From contig PDUO01000088.1 in assembly GCA_003008705.1 (NCBI GenBank), forward strand, positions 95,463 through 150,566: a stretch of 55,104 bases of DNA. The letters are read 5' to 3'. A model generated the notes under the pieces. That model saw only the letters and a program-made list of their open reading frames with translations, searched no databases and was not told the DNA's origin. Position 1 is the first letter of the stretch; every line of letters begins with the position of its first letter. Of this stretch, positions 23,471-36,400 are shown in pieces. The translations under genes were made by a program, and so were the position numbers. The stretch comes from Pezicula radicicola. Taxonomy: Eukaryota > Ascomycota > Leotiomycetes > Helotiales > Dermateaceae.

Positions 23471-23904
23471 TGTATATCTTGCTTCAAAGATGAGGCGTCG
23501 CTGTTGATGCCAGGGACAACGAGAATAATAACGTTGAAAAAGACCGAGTACTCGGTGTCTTTCTCGAAGTTTGCTATAGCAGATGACAATTTCGGGACGC
23601 TAAGCGAAGAATCAAGGCAGTGAATTACAGTTGCCAGAAGAAAAGATCCAGGTGATGCCTACCAGGCTTTATAAGCCGATAAGATTCTGGCGTTGATTCT
23701 TACTTGATAATAAGGTTCATATACTTTACAATTTTTAAACATGGCTTAGACAGTGTTCTTTGGTAAGCAAGTGCGTCAAACAAGAAATTCTCCTACGTCG
23801 GGCAGTTCGACTGTTGCGTAGGTGCCGTCAACCAAGCGGACTGTTCTAGCCACCGGGATGGCCGAGGCTAATAGGGGTTTTCCTGGAGTCTGAACGTATT
23901 TCTT

Positions 23905-24850
23905 AGTGGCTCGACCAAACTTTCAAGAATGGAGGAGGGTACTGGAGCAAGATTTTTTTTGTGTAACACCAGCAACCGGGATTCACGACATAGCTGTAAG
24001 GGAGTCTGGCACGACATGTGGAGAATCTCAAGACTATGACGGTGAAAATCGCTATCGTTGCATAAGTTCGAAAGACAAGTGGTTGTTGATAGTCAATCGA
24101 AGTGAGGCGGCCAGCCCCGTAGCACTTTGAATGGTCGCCAATGCAAATCGGAGTGAAGGGGGCAAATTTCACGACGATTCTTGGACTAAAAATAAGTACT
24201 ATCCAGTGATAGACCAAATACTCAAAAGTCACCTCGGTGGTGTCAAGGTCCAGATATTCAATCACACAGTATGTAATCCAGCGTTGAGATGCAATACTTG
24301 GATTGATATGTTACTCAGGTCAGGAGACGCGGTCCAGCCATCAAGCCTGGCTCCACAGGGGAAAATATCAACCAGCAACCTTCTTTGTGTGCCTATGTTG
24401 GTAAGGATATTGCGGTTATACAGTGTTGTCAAATATCCCAGGAACTACAGATCAAACGTTCCGTAGCGGCGTTAACCGAGTCAAATTACATATAGGATCA
24501 GAGGCTATCGAGCTTCTCAAGAAACGATGTCAGATAATAAAGTATGTTAGAAAACCTGAATACAAAATTGTGTGGCTAATGTTTCGAACATTATCTAGCG
24601 ACCTCTATTCAATCTATTAGAGGATTATGCCCTAGCTTTGTATGACTACCGAACGCTTGACATCGACCAAGACTTAATAGTAGCTGATCTTGTTTTTCCT
24701 CACTATATCAGTAAGCAGTAGTATTGTAAATATCACCCGCAACACTCGTGGCACTATTTAAGGGGCCAAAACACCAATGAATTCCTTCCATTCAAGAGTT
24801 ATAAGAGTCTTAACAATGGAGTTGCGCGATGTAACTTCTTACCAAGCCTC
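23905..24850 (+). pseudogene. CmcJ/AsaB-like Fe(II) oxygenase pseudogene
   Basis: Plus-strand segments match the CmcJ/AsaB (cephamycin hydroxylase-like) family in order. KYYPVIDQILKSHLGGVKVQ, then IFNHTV, lies at about 24197-24270. RSGVNRVKLHIGSEAIELLK is at about 24465-24530. ALYDYRTLDIDQDLIVADLV then FPHYISKQ, TAG and SWHYLRGQNTNEFLPFKSYK lie at about 24630-24815. The usual HxD segment after the FNHT-R block is missing, consistent with an internal deletion near 24290-24440. The first part (23905-24125) is doubtful as coding sequence. It lies head-to-head with the amidase relic, so the two may have belonged to one small cluster. Confidence 0.6.
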
Positions 24851-27800
24851 TTTGGCTACAGACGCCTAATTGTGGAATGCACATTCAGGTATATCCTATG
24901 ATTCAATCAACAACCTGCTAATACCATTAGATGCAAGGATGAGGGAGAGCATCGAAGTTTGTTGCTTGGTTTTTTGGGAGTGACCTAGGCTGGGCAAGAG
25001 GATGCAATGAATTGAGTTATAGGGTAGTTGATATTTATTAACAGGATGAATCTATCGCAATGGTTTAAGTGACGATATCAAATGAGCGCGACGTGCTTCT
25101 TGTGTATAGCGTAATATAGTTCAACAACAGCAGATCAGGAAACCTTAGTCCGATGTAACCAGTCCTCCTAGACAAAAAGACCCTTTGTACATAATGTTCA
25201 AACACAGAATTGATAATCTCTAGTGTCTCGATTCCCTGCGCTGCGAGGCCGAAGAATGAATACCAATCGTCCAATAATTTCCGCGCTGCCAGTGTCAGCG
25301 CACTGTCATGAACTTCAAAGCCATTGATTCGAACTTCAATGTCATATTAGTATATTTTCAACCTCCCTCTGCCCCCAAAGATAGCATAGGCTTGGATTCA
25401 GGTCGCGGCCTTGACCCATTTCCTAAGCCGCCATGAGTTGCTTGATAGGCGTAAAGTCGCGGAACCTAGGAAAGCCATGGTTTTGCGTTTGGTTTCGTTG
25501 GATTAGGTTTCCAATTGATCTAGGGTTTAGATCTAAGCTCCTCTTCTGACATGCTGTCGACATTGCAAGGTGGCCAGAAGGCGCGCCAGGGCTGTATCTG
25601 GCCATGTTGGGCTAAAGGCTCGACAATTGCTCTGTCGTCTCTAAGTTGTTCGGTTCGGGTTGATGAGTTTGCGAGCTCTGTTTGGGGCATGGCGATTGAA
25701 TACAAAGAGGTCTTAGAGAGGAGAACTCAGGCCAAAATAAATAGAAGGTGGGTATGGAAGTTAAAGTTTTGACTACCTACGTAGTAGTTTGAGGTAACAA
25801 AGTTGTTCAATCTATCCAACGTTAGAGTGGCAGGAGAATATATGGAAAAGCGCAAAAGCCACCAGTTTGCAGAAATCTTCGAGCCGTTGTTAATAGTCGT
25901 TGCTGCTGTAAGAGTGTCATGGTGGGTCGTCTAAGCTTCTGGTTGGGCGTCAAAAAGGCGCCGTAAGCCGTCAGCATTGCGAAATCCCTCAGCCCACAAG
26001 GTGGGTCGTTATTGCTTTGGCAGCGATAAATGTAGATAGATACAGAGGCCAGATTAAAAGGCGTTGCCAGGTCAAACAGGCTGCGATGGGAGTCGCTGCT
26101 GAGGACATAGGGTAGGTTGTACAACTGCTATCATGCATATCAGCTGAATCAAAAGCCGCCCGGTCTATGATACAGTTCTGTTTCTAGAATCATTCCCTTA
26201 AGTTACTTCCAGGATGTAAGGCATGTGCAACATTATTCAATCCCTATTTATGACATTGGTCTAGGCCTAAGGAACTCAATTTCATCAATATTCGCATCGA
26301 GTCTAGATTGTACTATAACCTTACTCACTAATGGATACCTTGAAAGTCCTGGGATCTAAAACCCCACTAAATGATGCCTTATCTAAGCATTATTTGGGAA
26401 ATTTGGACGCTGTTGAAACTATGAGCAGTGCTCTACAGACAGAGGGCACTTACGGCGCTACTGTTACTTTTAGTGGCCCCGAGGTTCTAAAGAAAGTTTT
26501 TGTAGATTCGTAAGTTTAAAGACAAATTTATTCTTCCCTCTGGGCTTTGGACATAGAGGACGGCGGATAGGGCTTGTCCGGGGAGAACACCTAGTAAGTT
26601 ACAAAACGGGGACTTAGGGCTACCAGGGTGTAAAAGGGCTTCTTCTGATTTCTAAATTAAGTGACTTAAAACTCCCGTTGTATCTAGCGGTGACTTTCTG
26701 AAAAGCACCGTTCACATTTTTGGAGGTCTGTTCCATAGTCTCGAGTCCAAGACGTTGAGTTTCCGTGCCGGAAAACAAATATCTTACAGCATTAGGCTCG
26801 TATTCGAACACTTTCTCGCACAGAACTGGCCAAGCTTGGGGCACTAACAGTCTTTACAACAACGTTACCTTACCCCTCCTTCTCTGTTTACGAGAGAAGG
26901 ATAACGGCAAGTGTAATTACAGTGCAGAATGCGGGGTAAACACACGGTAGGTAGCGCTGTGGCAAGTTATTCTATTAATGTTGTGAACATCTCTGTGCTC
27001 CCAATTTCCGTGGTAAAGGTTGTCTTTTGGCATAGTGGTCTCAGGGCGATCAAGGCAAGGCTCATCCCCAGGAAGTAGTTATTCAAATTAGTATATGTAC
27101 TTCGTACTGTAGGAATACTAAGCTTACACCGTACGAAAGGTACATACATACATGGACAGGGACATTTACTTCGCGGCCCACGATAACGAGTGAAGGGGGG
27201 GATCTAAACGTAGACTGTTGCAAGTCTCTGCTGGTGATATTGAAGAGCGGTGATACTTGCGTTGCAATAATGACAGTGGCCGACGTTATTCTGTTGCCTC
27301 ATCCATAACTTCACCGACTGACAGGCCTTGAACTTCCTCTGGCGACGTAGATTGATGCCTCGAGGGCCAGAGTGAAAAACAAAAGGTAGGATTAAGGAAG
27401 ATGAGCTGCCACTGCCCGACAATCTAGGAGGTTTGGAAACGATGTGCACGGCATATACCCTGGTATCTTAAACAAACACGGTTGTGGAGAAGCGAGAAAT
27501 CAATCACTTCTTTGACATTTGAATCATTCGGGATTGCCCCAACCGCAAGCTCTGGTAATTACAAGACTCGTGCCCAATGAAGCAATAGCTTCGAAAGATT
27601 TTACAGATATTCACAACGGTTAAAAGCGAGAACTACCGGCACCCCGAAGTGTTCCTCCCAAATTCGACAGCCAAGCAGACCCACTTCGCCCGACGAGAAA
27701 GCCTAGCGATGAAGATATGCAAGCTGTGGCGCGAGCAAAGACTATGATAGCTGAATATACGGATCGGAGTAGCTATCTCATCTTCGGCAAGTTCTAGCTG

Positions 27801-29496
27801 CATGCCAGCTGGCAACATTGAGATTACAGAGAGAACAGCGGCGGTAGAGACCGAAGAGATCAAGGAGACTCTCTTAACACTGCTTGTCACTTCGCGTCAA
27901 GTTTTTCCAGAGGAATGGACCGAAGGATCACACGACTTGGCCAAACGAGGCTAGCAGTCTGGGAATAGTCTTAACATCGCGGTCGGAGAAATTTTCTTCT
28001 TCTCTCCTCTCCTCGTTCTCTTCTTGCACCAAACACGGCATCGACTTGGGCTTCGTCCCAAGTTCTTGCTATTGCAAGACACGCTCTAGGATATCTAACT
28101 CAGGCAGGGAGTGAGTTGTCACCTTTCGCTTGTACCTTCTCGTGGCAGCAACAGCGAGAACATTGTTCTTGATGCTACTAGTAATTAAAGGTTGTTAGTA
28201 GATAATGTTATATATAGTTTAGAGTCTTTAGCTGGAGAAGAAGAAGTAGAACTATATATAGGTTCTTAAGGAGTTGAGTTTGGAATGGTCTCACCCTCAG
28301 CAGTCTCACCACCCTCCGCGGTAGCAGCCCGGGCCTCATCTCTAGTCGGATATCCGGTCGGAATAACAAGCCAACTACCTTCCCTCTAACTTCGAGGAAG
28401 CCAAATTTCACGGCTCCGAAAGGGCCGGCATCTGCAGCGTCAACTCCGTAAGTCTTGGTCGAGGGGCAAGTCTTCAAACCATCGTCCAGTAACGCGAGGA
28501 TCATACTAGAACATGCTTAAGGGATCTGGCGCATCAAGGCTTTCTCGCTCGGGCGGAATCAGCAGGGGTTATCTGGATATACATTCGGAGACCTGATCTC
28601 TTACCGTCCAACTTCCCGTTTGGTTAACGATAGTACAATGTATAACCTGTGAATGACCTGCGTAAAACGTATTACTATAAGGACAGGCCAGCACGTTTTG
28701 TAGCTGGAAATGAGCTAAGTGGACATTATGCTCGAAATTGAACTGCGCTTTAATAGCCTCGCTCAGCCTACTTGTTTGGCACTCTGTGTGTGGGGAAGCA
28801 CCGTTCTGCTCTTGAGTCATATTACCAGCATCGTGGGAGAGGCGTCTCCCTTTGAGAGGATCGCTGTTGATGCAGCCATGACGTGCTAACTTAGGCTGCG
28901 TATCAGTGGGGACCTCGATACGGCAGGGCCGCTGAGGAAGCCCACCATCGTGGCAAGCGTATTCGCAGCCACGCACGATCAGCAGCTTCGGTCACTATGT
29001 CTTGCCCAGCCGGGATCGCGGCATTCAGGGACATAAATGTTGTAACATAATTCCAGACTGAATAAACAACCGAACTCAGTGTACATGTACAACCTATACT
29101 CGCTATTGTACAAAGAGCAAAGCGACGAAAATGAAAAGTCAGAAGAGGATTCGAGTATACAGCTTCGATACGGCTGCCAGGCAAGTTACTGCGCTACATC
29201 AATATGCTTCACTTATCGCAAGCGCGTCGCTTGAGGGGCTCCAGTCCGAAGATATAATGTACCTATATAATTCGATTTTGATCCCCATATTAGTGCCCAC
29301 TGTAAATACCATTACCAAGGTTATATAGTTCGATTTTAGTGCCCAGACTACTAATAATTCGTTTTTAGAGCGGAAGGTAGTATTGCCTAAGGCAGAAGTT
29401 CCCTATGTGCATTTATACCTTATCGGCTGCTAAGAATCTCAAACTTCGCGCCAAGAAAACGATGTCCCGCCAGGCTTCCTTCAGCTCACCTTCCGT
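24851..29496. other. Region with short unrecognised relics
   Basis: I can name no gene here. Minus strand 25065-25340 reads DDWYSFFGLAAQGIETLEII in an open frame that could be decayed coding sequence. Minus strand 26620-26844 (WPVLCEKVFEYEPNAVRYLF) has the look of a small dimeric alpha/beta-barrel (ABM) protein, but weakly. Minus strand 27640-28190 contains long frames broken by single stops (for example ARRYKRKVTTHSLPELDILE-like text near 28100) that suggest an old gene of unknown family. The remainder shows only random frames. Confidence 0.3.
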
Positions 29497-29584
29497 AATA
29501 CAACTACCCTTGAACCCCACACTTCCCGACCCTGAGGTTAGATAATGAGGGTCGTGGGAAGTAGGTAGCAAGGTAGTTGTATTG
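29497..29584. repeat. Imperfect 88-bp palindrome
   Basis: The left arm starts AATACAACTACCCTTG and contains ACTTCCCGACCCT; the right arm contains AGGGTCGTGGGAAGT and ends CAAGGTAGTTGTATT. The loop is about 14 bp. No coding capacity. It may be a small fold-back element or the remnant of a transposon end. Confidence 0.55.
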
Positions 29585-29707
29585 GTAATGGTAGGTGGTC
29601 AGAGCCTAGTGAAACTAACTATATGCCTCTGTGGCCGCTGGTGCCAGATCCCGTCACTGCTGCAGCATGCGCGGCTGAGCCTGTTGGTGTGACTCTAAGT
29701 AGAGATC

Positions 29708-29852
29708 AGAATGGGTACCCATGGGTAAATCCAACCGACCCGACCCATAGGGCCTTGGCACTACCCATAGGTAGCCCTTAGGTCTTCAGGTTGGCTCGTG
29801 GGTACCTAATGGGGCCTGGGTATTACCCATGGGTACCTATAGGTTCTATCAC
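29708..29852 (+). repeat. GGGTACC/CCATGGG-rich repeat, left copy
   Basis: This repeat is dense in GGGTACCCATGGGTA-like palindromic words and contains GGCTCGTGGGTACCTAATGG and TTACCCATGGGTACCTAT. A clearly related copy lies in reverse orientation at 41286-41413. The pair brackets the PKS, MFS, FAD-monooxygenase and EthD genes. Confidence 0.6.
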
Positions 29853-30422
29853 ATGATTATCACTTTCTATATTTGTACGTGTTTTTACGTGCCTTTTTAT
29901 ATTCTACACGTAAAGAGACGTGTAATTTTGCAAGTGGATAACGTCCTTCCCATCCTCCACCAAGAACCTGTTGCTGTCGTCCCAGACATTCCATAGCGAG
30001 ATTGGGAAGCTCCCAAGCATTCTCACAATAACGCGATACCAAGGGTTGTTCATCATCCCAAGTACGCTCAAGTACATATCTCTCAGTTGTACGTTAATGC
30101 TCTCGTCCATGGCTCGATTTTCCGATTCTAGATTCTGGCGCAACTTCATCGCCCACGAAGCCAATTGGTATACAGCTGTAGCAACCATGCATCAGATACT
30201 TTTGAAATCTCCAATCCCATCACTAACATTCAGGTTTTGGGGTCCTCCGGCGGGCCATCTTTGTAGGCCAGTACCTCGTTTCCGCGGCGTAAAGCAAGCG
30301 GCTAAGGAATAGAATAGGCTCGACGTCCTGCTAAAGGTGCGATCGAACACCTTCTGAATCCCTTGTTATCTATTTCTTATCCTCAACCGACAAGCCTGAA
30401 CATCAATAGTCTAACTTTCGCA
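29853..30422. other. Upstream region of the PKS
   Basis: About 570 bp between the left repeat copy and the PKS start codon. It should contain the PKS promoter. The open minus-strand frames here (to 30188) have no recognised family. No unambiguous core element stands out. Confidence 0.4.
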
Positions 30423-33400
30423 ATGAACGGAACAATCCCCAATCTGACTGCCCAGGTCAAAGTCCTGCTCTTTGGCTCTCAGGCTTTGAATTTCAACGAG
30501 GAAGACTTCCATACCCTGAGAAAGACTCTATTAGAGTCTGCGACTGGCATTCATTGGGCTCTTGGTGTGCTGGAAGAACTGCCCACGTACTTGGACGAAC
30601 TGGCTACATTGATCCCAAGCATTCGTCATTTTCCTGGAGAAAAGCATTTGCATGACCTGAAAGAATGGATTCGTACCGGCAGCGTGCCGAAGTCGTCCTT
30701 TCCATTGCCGAATATCATCTTCACGCCCCTAGTGGTCATAATACAGTTGACGCAATATGAGCGCTTTCTGCAGCTCAACACCCGAAACGATAGGGATGAG
30801 ATTGGTGATATCGTTCTGCCTGACACGACAATAATTGGCCTTTGTACAGGAATCATGTGTGCAACGGCCGCTTCTCTATTAGCTACAGACCCACAATTAT
30901 CCCAAAACGGAGCTGTTACCATCAGGTTGGCAATGATTATTGGCGCTATTGTTGATGCTGAGGACACGTCAAGAGATCCTCATGGCGAGGCCGCATCGTT
31001 GTCTGTATCCTGGAGTCCAAGGAGAGCGAGTCGAAGCTCCATGACATCCTTGCGTCATACCCCAATGTATGTTTCTTGGCTGGCATTTCCCTCCTCCGCG
31101 GGGAATAATTGAGAGATTCAAAATTGTTTTAGTCAGCTGACTGCGTGAAATAGACCTATATCTCAGTTCATTTAGATAATCAGCGAGTCATAGTTACTAC
31201 ATCAAAGGATCTCCTTTCGTCAATTGATCAATAGCTGAAATCAATTGGATGTAGAATGTCCCCTGTTAAGGTTCAGGGAAGATTTCATTCTTAGAAACAC
31301 ATGGATTATTTGTCACCTTTGCGTAGATTCTACGAGACACATACTGGGCTTTGCTTTCCAAGAGCACAGCAACTAGTTCTCCGATTACACCAAGCTACAA
31401 ACAGCTCAACAGAGGAAGAAGCGCTTCATATTCAGGTCCTGAGATCAACTCTCATGGAGCAGGCCTCGTGGTATGATCTTTTTGATAGCATGCACTCGAC
31501 GCACTTGAAAGACAAAAGTGATTTGATGGCGGTCTTCGGCTCCGAAAACTGTATACCGCCGTCTCTTCTTAGCAAGACCTTCCCCACTTCCAAGATCTCA
31601 AGCCAGGAATTTACCTGACCACCGGATTGCAGTGATAGGCATGTCATGCATGGTTGCCACGAGCAAGAGACCTAGGAGAATTTTCGACACTGCTGAGACA
31701 GGGTAGGTCCCAACATATAGAAGTGCCGGCGGATCGTTTTGATTTCGAAACACCACACCGACAGAACGACCCTAAACGCACGTGGTATGGAAACTTCCTG
31801 CAGGAATATGACTCTTTCGACCACAAGTTCTGTCAGAAAAGTCCTCGTGAGATGGCATCAACCGATCTCCAGCACCGGCTTGTTCTACAGGCAGCTTACC
31901 AAGCTTTAGAACAAGCAGGATACTTCTGCAGGCCACCGCAAGACAAGCATATTGGATGCTATATAGGGGCCGGGCTAGTAGACTATGAGAACAACATCGC
32001 CTGCTATCCAGCTAATGCATACTCCGCCACGGGAAATTTAAAGAGTTTTGCCGCAGGACGTGTAAGCTATTACTTCGGCTGGACTGGTCCTTCGCTTACA
32101 CTTGATACTGCATGTTCGTCTTCAGCAGTTGCTGTGCATCAGGCATGCCGGGCCATATTGCACAACGAATGCTCAGCTGCCTTAGCTACTGGAGTCAATG
32201 TTATGACAAGCCCCGAATGGTTTCAGAACCTGGCTGGGGCTTCTTTTCTTAGCCCTACCGGCCAATGTAAGCCATTTAACATCGATGCAGATGGATATTG
32301 TCGAGGCGAGGCCGTAGGAGCCGTCTTCCTGAAGAAATACACATCAGCGGTCGCTGACAATGATCCATATAATTGGAGTGATCGCAGCAACTGAGGTCTA
32401 CCAGAATTAGAACTATACCACAATCACTGTGCCTAACTCTACCTCTCTTTCCGACCTGTTTACCAATACTGTAAGGCAAGCACGCCTAGAGCCATGACAG
32501 ATCTCTGTTGTGGAAGCGCACGGCACAGGGACTCCAGTGGGTGACCCAGCCGAGTATGACGGCGTGCGTCAAATATTTGGGAGTAGGAGATCAGCTCTAT
32601 ATCTTGGCTCTGTCAGGGGCCTTGGGGGCCATAGTGAGTCAGCATCAGGCATGATTGCACTGATCGAGATCTTATTAATGGTGCATGATGCATTCATTCC
32701 TCCTCAACCTAGTTTTCACACACTCAGCCCATCCATCAAGAAGTCCAATCATATAGAGATTGCTACTAAATTACAACCATGGCAGGCGAATTTCCGAACT
32801 GCATTGATTAATATCTACGGGGCTTTGGGGTTGAACGCTTCGTTGGTCATCACACAGACGTCAAGGTCCTCTGAACCTGCTGGCATTGAGAACTACTTGA
32901 AGACCTCAGAGGCTCGAAACCCATTCTGGTTTTGTGGACTGGATCAACCCAGTCTAAGAAGATACGCATCTAGATTTCGTCCATTTCTGAATGAAGGACG
33001 TGATGGCCTCTCCTTGGAAAATATGTCATTTCACGTAGCCCTGCAATCAAACAGAGCATTAGATCACTCAGTGATCTTTTCCTGTAGAAGTCTGAACGAG
33101 CTGGACGAGAGTTTGGCTGTGGTCGAGCAAGGCGGGAGTGATCCCGCCTATAAGGTTATAGCCGTAAAACCGTCAAGACCGATCATACTTTGCTTTGGTG
33201 GTCAAATTTCGAAATACGTTGGACTAGACCGTCAACTACATGGTAGTGTGGCGACTCTGCGGTATCATCTCGACTAATGCAATGCTTTCTGTCTCTCGTT
33301 CGGTCTACCTGGTATTTATCCGGACATATTTAAGACCACTGCCGTGGAAGATATTGTACAGCTTCAGACAATGCTGTTTGCTGTTCAATGCGCATCCGCA

Positions 33401-36400
33401 CGCACCTGGATTAACTGTGGCATCACTCCAGTCGCAGTAGTCGGGCACAGCTTCGGTGAATTGACCGCTCTTTGCGTAGCAGGAGTACTTTCGCTGCCAG
33501 ACGCTATTCGAATGATTACTGAGCGCGCACGTCTAATCCAGAAGCACTGGGTCCCTGACAAAGGATTGATGGACGCCGTCGAAGGGGATTTGAACATCTT
33601 GGAAGAGGTCCTCAGTCAGTCAAATCAGCTAGTCAAGTCTATCAGCCCTGCTAGCATCGCCTGCATCAATGGCCCGCGAAGTTTTACGGTGGCTGGCACG
33701 ACCGAAGCCGTAGAGGCTTTCATGGACTTGGCGTTAACCGGCCAGTTTACTTCATCAATAAAGACCAAGAGCCTAAATGTTACGAATGCTTTCTATTCAG
33801 CCCTTGTCGATCTATTGAAGGATGAGTTTGTTGTGCTAGGGCAACAGTTGACCTTTTACAAACCTACCATACCCTTAGAGCAAGCAACGCAATCACAATC
33901 ATTCTCAGGGCAAAGGCTACAAGCAGGATTTCTCGCCGATCACCTGCGATCGCTAGTGTATTTCAACAATGCAGTTCAACGACTTGCACAACAGTATCCA
34001 TCAGCCATCTGGCTGGAAGCTGGGTCCAACTCCACCATCACTATCATGGCTAGCAGAGCGTTAGCTTCGACCTCACTGTCGTCGTATTTCCAGCCAGTCA
34101 ATCTAAACAGCACTTCCGGGACAAAGTCATTTGCGGGTCATTTCACCTCCTTGTAGCGCGAAGGGGTCGACGTCAAATTTTGGCCGCATCACCATCGTTA
34201 AACTTCCACTTACAAGTCGTTACTCTTGCCCCCGTATCAATTTGAGAAAGTGAGGCATTGGATGGACCTCAAGAGGTCTCTAAAGGCCGAATTGGAGCAT
34301 AAAGTGCCGTTAGACAATGAGCAAGGACCTGTAAAGGGCCTATGGTCATTCGCGGGTTTTCAAAGTCCAGATCAGCGTACCGTCCGGTTTCAAGTGAACG
34401 TGGGGAGTGGAGACTTTCAAGACTACTTAAATGAATATATAGTGGTCGAGGCCGCACCTCTCTGCTCCAGCGTACTGCAATTGCAAATCGCAGTCGATGC
34501 GTTAATGAGCCTTCGGCCTGAGTTCCAGGATGGCACCTTTCAGCCTGAGCTGCATGATCTCGAGAGCCATGCCCCCATGTGTCTGGACACAGATAAAAGG
34601 GTCTGGCTCGATGCTACATCCTCCAACGATAGTGGACTTTCCTAGGATTTCAAAATGATCGCTGAAGGCGAACGAGCCCCGTTGTTGTACGTGTCAGGTC
34701 GCATCTCATTCTCTAGGATGGATGACTCTCAAAAACAGGTAGAACTTGACAAATACTAACGCTTTGTCGGCAACGCATGTTATTAGTGCCTTTTGGAAGA
34801 TAGCGATGTAGATCAGATCATGCAAGGCCGTGCCATCTATCAAAGTTTTGCGAGCATTGTTCGCTATGCAGCCGTTTACAAGGGCTTGAAAAAGATCATG
34901 GGTAAGAACATGGAGTCTCTGCTGGCCAGGTCTTACGTCCCTATAGTGCCAAAACATCATATTTGAGCACAGGTTTGTTTGACTCGTTCTACCAGGTCGC
35001 CGGCATCTTTATCAACTGCATGATGGAGAGGCCTGATGCTGAGACCACCTTGTACATCTCTGATAGAATCCAACAGTGGATGCGTTCACTAACATTTCCC
35101 TCGGACTCGTAGCCGGACCTGTTCAATGTCTTCGCATCTCATCAGCGGATCTCAGACAAAGAAATCTTGAGTGATGTCTTTGTCTCCGATCCTCGCGATG
35201 GCGCCTTACTAGAGATCATTCTCGGCGTTCACTATCAGCTTGTTTCTATTGAGATTGAGGGGATGCGAAAAGTTCTATAAAGAGCCTCCGGAACCTCCTC
35301 GACGAGTCAATCAACACGACAATCCACCAAACCCACAGGAACCTCTCCACCTCCCAGGTCCCTCCCCATCCCTATTACCATACAGCTCAATGGAAAGCTG
35401 GTCGGGCAGGCCCAGAAGAAGCAGCAAAAATCCCAAGACCTGTCCAACAAAGTACGAGCCATCCTCTGCAATCTGTCCGGGCTGGATGAGGAAGAAATTA
35501 AGGAAGACACGTAGCTCGGTAATGTGGGTATTGACTCTCTGATGGGTATGGAATTAGCCCGAGAAATCGAGGACGCCCTGCAATGCACCCTGAGCACGTC
35601 CGAACTCAATGATGTCACCAACCTCAAGGGCCTTCTTTGATGCATACAGAATGCGCTCGGAGAAGGGGAGACTGATGAATCAGAACAGACTTCGGCCAAT
35701 GGCCATGGGACGAGCCGGGATGAGAATTCTGCCCCCAACGGACTTCGACAAACAAACGGATCATCTATTGAGCTTCAGCTCCTTAATGGGTCTTCGGGGG
35801 CTGATCTGCCAGCACCTATTGTAATTGAAGCGTTTGCAGCTACGAAACGAGCCACTGACGATTTTATGACCACCCACGGGTTCACAAACTACGTGAAAAA
35901 AGTTCTTCCAAGAACCACAGAGCTTTGTATTGTTCATATCTTGGATGCTTTTGATGAGCTAGGGTGTTCTATTCGGAACATGCCCCCTAGTCAGACGTTG
36001 ATGAAAGTACCACACTTGCCACGGCACGAACAGTTTGTCGACTTTATCCACGATCTCTTGCAGAAAAGTCGTCTCGTGGATATTGACGGATCTATCATAA
36101 AACGAACAAGGACGGAGGTGCCCAAAAGGTCTGCCGAAAAATTGCTAGAAGAGCTCGTTCACACAAGCCCCAACTTTGTCTACGATCATCGATTGACCTA
36201 CCTTATAGGCAAGAGGCTCGCAGAATGTCTGGTGGGCTCCGCGGACGGCCTTTAAATTATCTTTGGTTCGTCCGAAGGAAAAGAAATCGTATCGGGAATG
36301 TATAGCAAGAGTCCAATCAACTTGGCCTAGATTAAGCAGATGCAATCCTTCCTACGGAACCCACTCTCCCAGATGCCCGCGGGCCACAAAACCATCAAGA

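Noticed and set aside
26331..26513. 60-codon frame starting MDTLKVLGSK
   Set aside because: Clean ATG and no stop, but no recognisable family, short, and no supporting downstream exon.
26620..26844. Possible ABM-type monooxygenase fragment on the minus strand
   Set aside because: Only one short segment fits; not enough to annotate as a gene.
28208..29184. Three overlapping minus-strand frames of 93-135 codons
   Set aside because: No family features and no consistent frame between them.
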